Positions 9,340 through 16,043 of a DNA stretch of 34,471 bases are shown here, in pieces (the first letter of the stretch is position 1; each line of letters starts with the position of its first letter). Location: assembly GCA_963169455.1 (NCBI GenBank), contig CAUJDW010000161.1, positions 1-34,471 on the forward strand, read 5' to 3'. The DNA comes from Bacteroidota bacterium. GTDB lineage: Bacteria; Bacteroidota; Bacteroidia; Chitinophagales; Saprospiraceae. The notes beneath the pieces are model-generated. The model did not search any database. It was not told the DNA's origin and was given only the letters and a program-made list of their open reading frames with translations. Both the position numbers and the translations under genes were made by a program.

Positions 9340-10380
9340 ATGAAAAAATTACTGCATCTGCCTTTCGCCTTGCTGGCCGCTTCCGCCCTGTTTTCACAAA
9401 ATGCGGAAAAGCCGGCGGGGCCGCCGCCATCCCTGTTTGATTTTTTCCAGCAACAGGATTCCCTGCCCCTTCTGATAATTGATACGGACTGGGGCCACCT
9501 GATCCGGAAAAAACGGGAAGAAGAGTACCAGGACGGCACATTGAGTTTCCGGAACGCGGCGGGTGAATTCGTCCGCCTGGACGTCAAACTCCGGGCCCGG
9601 GGAAATGTCCGGAAGGAAGTCTGTGTTTATCCGCCCATCAAGATCAAACTGCCCAAAAAACAACTGAGCGAACTGGGGTTTGACCCCGCTTTTAAAGACC
9701 TCAAACTCGCCCTCTCCTGCCAGGAATCCAAACAATACCAGGAGTGCCTGGCGCGGGAAGCCCTGGCCTACCACCTTTATGAGATTGTGCACCCTATTCA
9801 CCTCAAGACGAAAGTCGTCAACATTGAAGGCCGGGAGGGCGACAAGGAAAAGTTCTCCTTTTATGCCCTGCTGATCGAGGACGAAGAGGAATTCGCCGCC
9901 CGCCTGAACAGCAGGGTGCTGGGGCAGGGCATCGTCAGGGTCAATGTCCTCAACCGCGACGCCTACCTGAAAATGTGCTTTTTTCAATACATGATCGCCA
10001 ATGTCGACTGGTCGGTGGCCCACAAACACAACCTCGAATTCGTGCAGTCACCCGGTTTTGAAAAGGCCGTGCCCGTGCCCTACGACTTCGACTACGCCGG
10101 CTTTATCGGCACGCACTACGCAGTGCCGGCGCCTACCCTGCCCATCAAAGACGTCAACGAGCGGTATTTCCTGGGGTTCTACGTCACGGAAGAGGAAGCC
10201 ATGCAAACCGCCGCTTACTTCCGCTACCTGAAAGAAGACCTCCTGCAATGCTGCGCCCGCTTCCCCCTGCTGGATGAAAGAGGCCACGCCTCCGCCGAAA
10301 GGTATCTTGCCAAATTTTTTGAGGTGATCGAGGATGAGAAAAGGATAAAACGGGAGTTTGTGAATAAGTTCGGGGAATAG
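9340..10380 (+). CDS. Exported CotH-kinase-like protein
   Basis: 346 residues with a signal peptide (MKKLLHLPFALLAASALFSQ). The order of motifs recalls the CotH protein-kinase-like family: an R-A-R-G-N-V-R segment with a following PPIKIKLPK strand, a central NVDWS...HN stretch where CotH has its catalytic N-x-D region, and PYDFDYAG where CotH has its metal-binding D-F-D. The similarity is by pattern only and the length is shorter than multi-domain CotH proteins. If it is a real CotH relative it could phosphorylate an exported protein, and its neighbour is a phosphatase. Function is otherwise unknown. Confidence 0.55.
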   Translation: MKKLLHLPFALLAASALFSQNAEKPAGPPPSLFDFFQQQDSLPLLIIDTDWGHLIRKKREEEYQDGTLSFRNAAGEFVRLDVKLRARGNVRKEVCVYPPIKIKLPKKQLSELGFDPAFKDLKLALSCQESKQYQECLAREALAYHLYEIVHPIHLKTKVVNIEGREGDKEKFSFYALLIEDEEEFAARLNSRVLGQGIVRVNVLNRDAYLKMCFFQYMIANVDWSVAHKHNLEFVQSPGFEKAVPVPYDFDYAGFIGTHYAVPAPTLPIKDVNERYFLGFYVTEEEAMQTAAYFRYLKEDLLQCCARFPLLDERGHASAERYLAKFFEVIEDEKRIKREFVNKFGE

Positions 10381-10385
10381 CAGGG

Positions 10386-10429
10386 GGGAGAGGCATGGAT
10401 ATTGTTCAAAAAAGCAATATCTGCCTCCC
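10386..10429. terminator. Imperfect stem-loop after the CotH-like gene
   Basis: A 15-bp stem with two 2-nt bulges pairs 10386-10404 (GGG, AGGCA, GATATTG) with 10415-10429 and has a 10-nt A-rich loop. Only a short T-run (3 T) follows, so it is a possible terminator or mRNA-stabilising hairpin rather than a strong terminator. Confidence 0.4.
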
Positions 10430-10509
10430 TTTGAAAATGGCCATGTCTCCGGCTTTTCTTACCTTTATTCTGTTGATTTACAACCCATTTCTTCAGCAAT
10501 CCAATCACC

Positions 10510-11655
10510 ATGACTGTTAAAACCACCCATCCTTTGCAGGGCGCCCTGGCGCTCCTGATCAGCTTCTTTATCCTTTCGCTGCCCTGCGCTTCCGGCCAGG
10601 CCCTGCAATTGCCTGAAAGCGGCGTCAACCACAAAAGCTGGGCCGGGCGGCGCATTGGCCTTACGGATATTGAGGTCCGCTGGAACGCACCGGGCGTCAA
10701 AGGCCGGGAAGGCCGGATCTGGGGCACTGATGTAGCTCCCTATGGTTTCACAGTGCTGGGCTTCGGCTCCGATGGCGAATCGCCCTGGCGGGCCGGAGCC
10801 AATGAAAGCACGACGATCTCCTTCTCGACCGATGTCACCATTGAAGGCCAGAAGCTGGCGGCCGGCAAATACGGCTTCTTCATTGCGCTCTATCCCGATT
10901 CCTGCACCCTCATCTTTTCCAGAAATGCGGCGGGCTGGGGCAGCTATTTTTACAAACCGGAATGGGATGTCCTGCGGGTCAACGTGCGGCAGCAAAAGGA
11001 TATTCCGCAAAGCCGGGAGCGGCTGGAATATACTTTTTCAGGACAGACTGGCCGCTCTGTTGTTGTTGCCTTGGAATGGGAGCACTGGCGCATTCCCTTC
11101 AAAGTGGAAGTGGACCTGGTTCAAACCACCCTGGCCTCCATCCAGAGCCAGATGAGCGGCGCGTTGGGCTTCGACCCGCCCAGCCTGCAGGCCGCCGCCC
11201 AGTGGTGCCTGGCCAACGATGTGAATCCGGATGAAGCGCTGGCCTGGATCAACACAGCAACGGACCCCCGCCTGGGAGGCGTTACCACTTTTGCCGCCCT
11301 TTCTACCAAAGCAGGGCTGCTGCGCAAAAAAGGCCAGCCCAAAGAGGCGGATGCCATCATGGAAACGGCCCTGGCCAATGCCTCCATACTGGAAATGCAT
11401 GGCTACGGGCGGCAACTGATTGGCCAGAAAAAGGTTCAGGAAGCGTTTGCCGTCTTCAAAAAGAACTACGACAAAAACAACGGCGCCTGGCCCACTAACG
11501 TCGGCCTTATGCGGGGCTATTCCGCCCTCGGCGATATTCCCAACGCCCTGAAGCACGCCCGAATAGCGGTAAGCCAGGCGCCCGATGATTTGAATAGAAA
11601 TGCCTTGGAAGGGATGATCAAAACCCTGGAGGAGGGTAAACCGATAGCGCAATAG
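10510..11655 (+). CDS. Exported DUF2911 protein with C-terminal TPR-like helices
   Basis: 381 residues. An N-terminal leader (about residues 10-31, ending SGQ) is followed by a DUF2911 domain at roughly 40-190, recognised from the ...G.I.VRW..P..KGR.IWG..VPYG pattern, the T-I-S-F-S/ I-E-G-Q-K-L-A-A-G-K-Y-G-F strand pair and the YF....W..LRV segment. The last 160 residues are helical with TPR-like repeats (KAGLLRKKGQPKEADAIME; YGRQLIGQKKVQEAFAVFKK). DUF2911 proteins are common in Bacteroidota and have no assigned reaction; they are thought to be envelope proteins. It ends 5 bp from the convergent vapC gene. Confidence 0.82.
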   Translation: MTVKTTHPLQGALALLISFFILSLPCASGQALQLPESGVNHKSWAGRRIGLTDIEVRWNAPGVKGREGRIWGTDVAPYGFTVLGFGSDGESPWRAGANESTTISFSTDVTIEGQKLAAGKYGFFIALYPDSCTLIFSRNAAGWGSYFYKPEWDVLRVNVRQQKDIPQSRERLEYTFSGQTGRSVVVALEWEHWRIPFKVEVDLVQTTLASIQSQMSGALGFDPPSLQAAAQWCLANDVNPDEALAWINTATDPRLGGVTTFAALSTKAGLLRKKGQPKEADAIMETALANASILEMHGYGRQLIGQKKVQEAFAVFKKNYDKNNGAWPTNVGLMRGYSALGDIPNALKHARIAVSQAPDDLNRNALEGMIKTLEEGKPIAQ

Positions 11656-11660
11656 GGCAA

Positions 11661-12077
11661 TCAAGTGGTGGAAAAATCAATCACCCGAATGATCCGATGC
11701 TCAGCCATGATGGAGAAATCGCGATCGGAATGGAGAATAGCCAGGTCAAACTGCCTGGCAAATGCAGCAATGAGACAATCGTTGGATTTGCGGATTGTGA
11801 TTCCTTTTTTTCTGAGGCCCTGATATAATTGTGCTGCCGCAATTGCGGCTTCAATGGGATTCCAGTCCGGAATAGGAAAGGCCAAAAGGCTATCTTTTAC
11901 ATCTTCATAATCCTTATCGGTTCGAATACCTTGCAGCACTTCCTGAATGATGATTGGACATACGTATAATGGCTGGTCGTCCCGAATAGCCTCCCTCAGA
12001 TATTCGGCTTGGGGGCTTTCCACGCCATTGAAGAATTCCACCCACACAGATGTGTCCACCAATACTCCACTTCCCAT
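11661..12077 (-). CDS. vapC: VapC-type PIN-domain toxin (ribonuclease)
   Basis: 138 residues. The acidic residues that bind metal in PIN nucleases are all present: D8 in VDTSVW, E46 in IIIQEVLQG, D100 in KSNDCLIAAFA, and D118/D120 in HSDRDF. VapC toxins cut RNA, commonly tRNA or rRNA, when freed from their antitoxin. The start overlaps the stop of the upstream antitoxin by one base (TGATG), the usual arrangement of translationally coupled toxin-antitoxin pairs. All active-site residues are intact, so the toxin is expected to be functional. Confidence 0.9.
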   Translation of the reverse strand: MGSGVLVDTSVWVEFFNGVESPQAEYLREAIRDDQPLYVCPIIIQEVLQGIRTDKDYEDVKDSLLAFPIPDWNPIEAAIAAAQLYQGLRKKGITIRKSNDCLIAAFARQFDLAILHSDRDFSIMAEHRIIRVIDFSTT

Positions 12078-12268
12078 CAGATAAGCCTCATTTCATCCAG
12101 GTTGCCTTCCCATTTTACTTTGCCTTGCATGGCCAGTAGTTTCAGGCGTTTGAGCCGCTTTACATACTGCTCCAAGGCTTGATGTACCACTTCCTTTTTG
12201 GTCTTGAGGTGGCTCAACCGGAGGGCTTGCTCCATCAGGTTTACGTCTATTTCAATATTTGTCCGCAT
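12077..12268 (-). CDS. vapB: VapB-type antitoxin
   Basis: 63 residues from the ATG at 12268. A further in-frame ATG at 12319 is rejected because it would lie upstream of the promoter and inside the 3' end of maeB. The N-terminal MRTNIEIDVNLMEQAL with a following KTKKEVVHQALEQYV is the ribbon-helix-helix pattern of VapB (DUF2191) antitoxins, which bind their own operator; the C-terminal tail would wrap the VapC active site. It is the first gene of the pair. Confidence 0.88.
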   Translation of the reverse strand: MRTNIEIDVNLMEQALRLSHLKTKKEVVHQALEQYVKRLKRLKLLAMQGKVKWEGNLDEMRLI

Positions 12269-12280
12269 TTTCCCGTTTTC

Positions 12281-12319
12281 TTTATACACAAAAATACGGT
12301 TTTTTATACACAAATTCAA
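12281..12319 (-). promoter_or_regulatory. vapBC promoter with two 12-bp direct operator repeats
   Basis: Read on the minus strand, TTG (12317-12319), a 20-bp spacer and TATTTTTG (12289-12296, exact TAnnTTTG) form a good Bacteroidota promoter 20 bp before vapB. TTTGTGTATAAA occurs twice (12303-12314 and 12281-12292), 22 bp apart, i.e. on the same face of the helix and spanning the -7 box. This fits autorepression by a VapBC complex. The -33 box overlaps the maeB stop codon. Confidence 0.65.
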
Positions 12320-14622
12320 GGCTTGTTATCAGTTCCCGCTTTCCTTTGCGCATCCACTACCGCCACGCCCACCATATCGACGATCTGGCGGACGCTGGCC
12401 CCCAGCTGGAGGATGTGCACCGGTTTGTTCATTCCGAGCAGAATAGGCCCGATGAGCCCCATGTCGGAGGCGCAGTTCAGCAGGTTGTAGGCGATATTCG
12501 CCGCCGACAGGTTGGGGAAGATCAGCACGTTGGCGCGGTGGCCGGCCAGGCGCGAGAAGGGGTGGAACTGCCTCAGCAGCTCCGGGTTGAGCGCCAGGTG
12601 GGCCTGCATTTCCCCGTCGACGATCCATTCCGGATGCCTTTTGTGCAGGATGGCCGTCGACTCGCGCATGAGCATGGCCGACTCGCCACGGGGCACCGAA
12701 CCGAAGTTGGAATAGGTGATCAGGGCAATTTTGGGCTGGATATTCAGGGCTTCCACCTGCTCGGCGACCAGTTCGGTGATGTCGGCGATATCCTGAGCCG
12801 TCAGGAAGTGGTTGACCGTCGTATCTGCCAGGAAAAGGGGGCCTTCCTTGGTGACCAGGATGTGCATGCCGGCCACTTTTTTCACTCCTTCCCGCGGCCC
12901 GATAACCTGTAAGGCCGGCCTCACGGTGTGGGGGTATTTCTTGGCCAGCCCGCCGATCATGGCATCGGCGTCACCGATCTCCACCATCATGGCGCCGTAG
13001 TAGCTGCGGCTGCGCATCAGATCCGCAGCTTCCTGGGGCGTCACCCCTTTCCGCTTGCGCTTTTCGTAAAACCTTTCGCTATACAGCTTTTGAATCCGCG
13101 CATCCTCTTCGCCTTGCGGCAACTGGGGGTTGATGATGCGGACGCCCGGCATGCTGATGTCGTATTCCTCCAGCAGGGCCTCGATCTTATCGCGGTTGCC
13201 CAGCAGGATGGGATAGGCGATTTTTTCTTCCAGAACGACCTGGGCGGCCTTCAGCACGGAGGGGTTCTCCGCATCGATGAATACGACCCGTTTGGGTTCC
13301 TGTTTGGCCTTGGTTTCGATGATCCGGGAAATGGTATTGTCGTTGCCCACCCGCTTGGCCAATTCCGCTTCGTAGGCATCCCAGTTGGTAATTGGCTGTT
13401 GGGCAACGCCTGTTTCCATGGCGGCCCTGGCCACCGCCGGGGCGACGGTGGTGATCAGCCTGGGGTCGACCGGTTTGGGGATGATGTAATCGCGCCCGAA
13501 TTTCAGGTTGATGTTATTGTAGGCCATGTTGACGATATCGGGCACGGGTTTTTTCGCCAGTTCCGCCAGGGCGTGCACCGCCGCCAGCTTCATGGCCTCG
13601 TTGATCTCCGAAGCCCGCACGTCGAGGGCGCCGCGGAAGATGAAGGGAAAACCCAGCACATTGTTGACCTGGTTGGGGAAGTCGGAGCGGCCGGTGGCCA
13701 TGATGCAGTCCGGGCGGGCTGCTTTGGCTTCGTTGTAGCCGATTTCAGGGTCGGGGTTGGCCATGGCGAAGATGATGCAATTTTCGGCCATTCTCTTCAC
13801 CATATCCTGGCTCAGGACATTTCCTTTCGACAGCCCGATGAAAACGTCGGCGCCGGCCAGGATGTCCGCCAGGGAGGTATCGGCAGGTACGGACCCGTTG
13901 ACGAATTCCGGCTTTTTTCCATCGAGGTTGTCCCGTTCCGGATGGATAAGGCCTTTGCTGTCGTACATGAAGATGTTTTCCTTCCTTGCGCCAAGAGAAA
14001 CGTAGATCCGGGTGCAGGAAATGGCCGAGGCGCCGGCGCCGTTGACTACGATCTTTACATGAGCAATGTCTTTGCTGACCAGTTCCAGGGCATTCAGCAG
14101 GGCCGCGCCGCTGATGATGGCCGTGCCGTGCTGGTCGTCGTGCATCACGGGAATATTCAGCTCTTTTTTCAGGCGCTCCTCGATTTCAAAGCACTCCGGG
14201 GCGGAGATATCTTCCAGGTTGACGCCGCCAAAGGTGGGCTCCAGGATTTTAACCGTACGGACGAACTCGTCCACGTTTTTGGTGTCGAGTTCCAGGTCGA
14301 AGCAATCGATATCGGCGTAGATCTTGAACAGCAGGCCTTTGCCTTCCATCACCGGCTTGCCGGCCTCGGGGCCGATATCTCCCAGGCCCAGCACGGCGGT
14401 GCCGTTGCTTATAACCGCCACCAGGTTGCCTTTGGCGGTGTATTTGTATACATCGCTGACATCTTTCTCGATAGCGCGGCAGGGCTCGGCCACCCCTGGC
14501 GAGTAGGCCAGGGACAGGTCGCGCTGGTTAGCCGTTTCTTTGGTGGGAATGACCTCAATTTTGCCGGGCCGGCCTTTGGCGTGGTAATGCAGGGCTTCTT
14601 CCTTGTGGGTGTTCTTTTCCAT
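12316..14622 (-). CDS. maeB: NADP-dependent malic enzyme with C-terminal phosphotransacetylase-like domain
   Basis: 768 residues, the normal length of the two-domain MaeB family. Residues 20-160 form the malic enzyme N-domain ([33 protein letters not shown]), followed by the catalytic/NAD(P) domain with [17 protein letters not shown] and a dinucleotide-binding [11 protein letters not shown]; from about residue 420 a phosphotransacetylase-like domain follows ([25 protein letters not shown]). The enzyme decarboxylates malate to pyruvate in the cytoplasm and makes NADPH; the C-terminal domain is known as an acetyl-CoA-sensing regulatory domain rather than an active transacetylase. The gene is transcribed alone or behind fic (133-bp gap). 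Confidence 0.96.
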   Translation of the reverse strand: MEKNTHKEEALHYHAKGRPGKIEVIPTKETANQRDLSLAYSPGVAEPCRAIEKDVSDVYKYTAKGNLVAVISNGTAVLGLGDIGPEAGKPVMEGKGLLFKIYADIDCFDLELDTKNVDEFVRTVKILEPTFGGVNLEDISAPECFEIEERLKKELNIPVMHDDQHGTAIISGAALLNALELVSKDIAHVKIVVNGAGASAISCTRIYVSLGARKENIFMYDSKGLIHPERDNLDGKKPEFVNGSVPADTSLADILAGADVFIGLSKGNVLSQDMVKRMAENCIIFAMANPDPEIGYNEAKAARPDCIMATGRSDFPNQVNNVLGFPFIFRGALDVRASEINEAMKLAAVHALAELAKKPVPDIVNMAYNNINLKFGRDYIIPKPVDPRLITTVAPAVARAAMETGVAQQPITNWDAYEAELAKRVGNDNTISRIIETKAKQEPKRVVFIDAENPSVLKAAQVVLEEKIAYPILLGNRDKIEALLEEYDISMPGVRIINPQLPQGEEDARIQKLYSERFYEKRKRKGVTPQEAADLMRSRSYYGAMMVEIGDADAMIGGLAKKYPHTVRPALQVIGPREGVKKVAGMHILVTKEGPLFLADTTVNHFLTAQDIADITELVAEQVEALNIQPKIALITYSNFGSVPRGESAMLMRESTAILHKRHPEWIVDGEMQAHLALNPELLRQFHPFSRLAGHRANVLIFPNLSAANIAYNLLNCASDMGLIGPILLGMNKPVHILQLGASVRQIVDMVGVAVVDAQRKAGTDNKP

Positions 14623-14755
14623 GGTCAGGGCAGTTTCGCTTTTGATTTAAGGCCGGAAAGATCGGAAAAAATACAGCTTCTAAGGGTGGACAAGATGAGA
14701 TTTCAGAGTAGGTGGGCCCCTGAACTACAGATTGTCGTGGCAGGTATACGACTTA

Positions 14756-15862
14756 TTAGTTCATTATCAATATGTAACTGGTGCTCCTGCCTCCGGCTGG
14801 TTCTTTCAGGAGTATGCCTTTCTGCATTAAATCCTGAATATCGCGAAGCGCTGTATCCGAGGAACATTTGGCAATTTTTGCCCACTTGGAGGAAGTTAGC
14901 TTCCCCTTAAATCCGTCCAATAGTTTATTTAGCATCAACCGTTGCCTTTCATTTAGGGGAGTTGCTGCATGTTTATCCCAAAACCTCGCTTTAGATAATA
15001 TCCTGGCCAGGGTACTATCTGTTTCTTTTAATGCGGCAATCAGACACTTTATGAACCACAACAGCCATTCCGTGATATCCAAGGCCCCTTTTTGGGTTCT
15101 TTCCAGTACCTCGTAATAGGCTTTTCGCTCCAGGCGTATACGGGCCGACATACTGTAAAACCGTTGGGGGCTTTTGTCGGCCCGGGATAGTTGTAAGTCG
15201 GTGATGGCTCTGGCTATGCGCCCGTTGCCATCGTCAAAGGGGTGAATCGTGACAAACCATAAATGTGCTATTCCGGCTTTAATAACCGAATCAAGTTTTT
15301 CCTCCCGGTTGAACCAGTCCACAAAAACTTTCATCTCCTTTTCCAGGAGCGTGGCCTCAGGCGCCTGAAAATGGACGCGTTCTCTCCCCATAGCGCCCGA
15401 AACCACCTGCATTGGGCCCGTTTCATCCTTCCTCCAGTCGCCGACAGTGATTCTGTACATTCCACTTCTTCCAGTTGGAAACAAGGCGGCATGCCAACCG
15501 AATAATCTTTCGAAGGTCAACGGTTTTTCAAATTGCTGGGTAGCGTCAAGCGTCATTTCTACCACTCCATCCACATTCCTGTCGGATGGGATGAGCCCTG
15601 AAATGTCCATACCTAACCGCCTTGCAATGGAAGAACGCACTTGGCCGGGATCCAAAAATTCACCTTCTATTTCGGTGGACTTGAGTACATCCTGTGTAAG
15701 CGTTTCCAACAAGGCTTCCTGCCTTAGTACAAAACCGAGCGATTCCATCTTACCCATCAGCCTCCCCTGCATATGCCTGGCCGTGCCAAGGCTGGACAAC
15801 AGTTCCTCATCCTCCCAGGTAAAGTTGGGCCAGTCTTTATGCTGATGGATATACCGACTCAT
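14756..15862 (-). CDS. Fic-family protein (AMP transferase) with C-terminal winged helix
   Basis: 368 residues. The Fic signature HPFDDGNGR begins at H207 and is complete (catalytic His, Asp and Arg), so AMP transfer to a protein target is expected. An inhibitory-helix motif S-x-x-x-E-G is present at S62-G67 (STEIEG), N-terminal to the Fic core, which makes this a self-inhibited class II Fic. The N-terminal region resembles the DUF4172/Fic-N domain. Residues from about 305 form a winged helix-turn-helix (LNERQRLMLNKLLDG..., ...DTALRDIQDLMQKGIL, GGRSTSYIL wing). Together with the half-site array upstream, this suggests the protein may bind its own promoter. No separate antitoxin gene is next to it. 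Confidence 0.9.
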   Translation of the reverse strand: MSRYIHQHKDWPNFTWEDEELLSSLGTARHMQGRLMGKMESLGFVLRQEALLETLTQDVLKSTEIEGEFLDPGQVRSSIARRLGMDISGLIPSDRNVDGVVEMTLDATQQFEKPLTFERLFGWHAALFPTGRSGMYRITVGDWRKDETGPMQVVSGAMGRERVHFQAPEATLLEKEMKVFVDWFNREEKLDSVIKAGIAHLWFVTIHPFDDGNGRIARAITDLQLSRADKSPQRFYSMSARIRLERKAYYEVLERTQKGALDITEWLLWFIKCLIAALKETDSTLARILSKARFWDKHAATPLNERQRLMLNKLLDGFKGKLTSSKWAKIAKCSSDTALRDIQDLMQKGILLKEPAGGRSTSYILIMN

Positions 15863-15874
15863 TTACCGTAAGTT

Positions 15875-15939
15875 TTGCGGCAAATATAAGCGCTATTCGT
15901 CGCATTTCATGCGGCGAATAAGTGTTTTATTCGCCGCAT
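15875..15939 (-). promoter_or_regulatory. fic promoter with a symmetric array of four 11-bp half-sites
   Basis: The 11-mer ATGCGGCGAAT occurs as 15875-15885 (forward, 2 mismatches), 15895-15905 (reverse, 1 mismatch), 15909-15919 (forward, exact) and 15929-15939 (reverse, exact). The start-to-start steps are 20, 14 and 20 bp, so the array is mirror-symmetric. The minus-strand -7 box TATATTTG (15881-15888, exact consensus) overlaps the first half-site, 19 bp before the fic ATG. This is what an operator for repression would look like. Confidence 0.65.
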
Positions 15940-15989
15940 AACGCGAGCGGAAGTAGGCTTAAGAAGCATTTCTACCGGCCCAGAGGCAT

Positions 15990-16029
15990 AAAAAAGCCCC
16001 CCGGAACCAGGCCCGGGAGGCTTTTTTTA
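15990..16029 (-). terminator. Rho-independent terminator of the metalloprotease gene
   Basis: A stem formed by AAAAAGCCCCCCGG (15991-16004) and CCGGGAGGCTTTTT (16013-16026, part of a longer T-run) has an 8-nt loop. On the minus strand the only non-Watson-Crick pair becomes G-U, and the stem is followed by a T-run, so it terminates transcription of the minus-strand gene ending at 16044. It could also stop weak plus-strand readthrough. Confidence 0.8.
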
Positions 16030-16043
16030 TACCTCAACTCCCC

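Noticed and set aside
12928-14910. 660-codon open frame on the plus strand opposite maeB
   Set aside because: It mirrors maeB, whose protein is clearly recognised; the composition is that of a GC-rich antisense shadow and no domain is seen.
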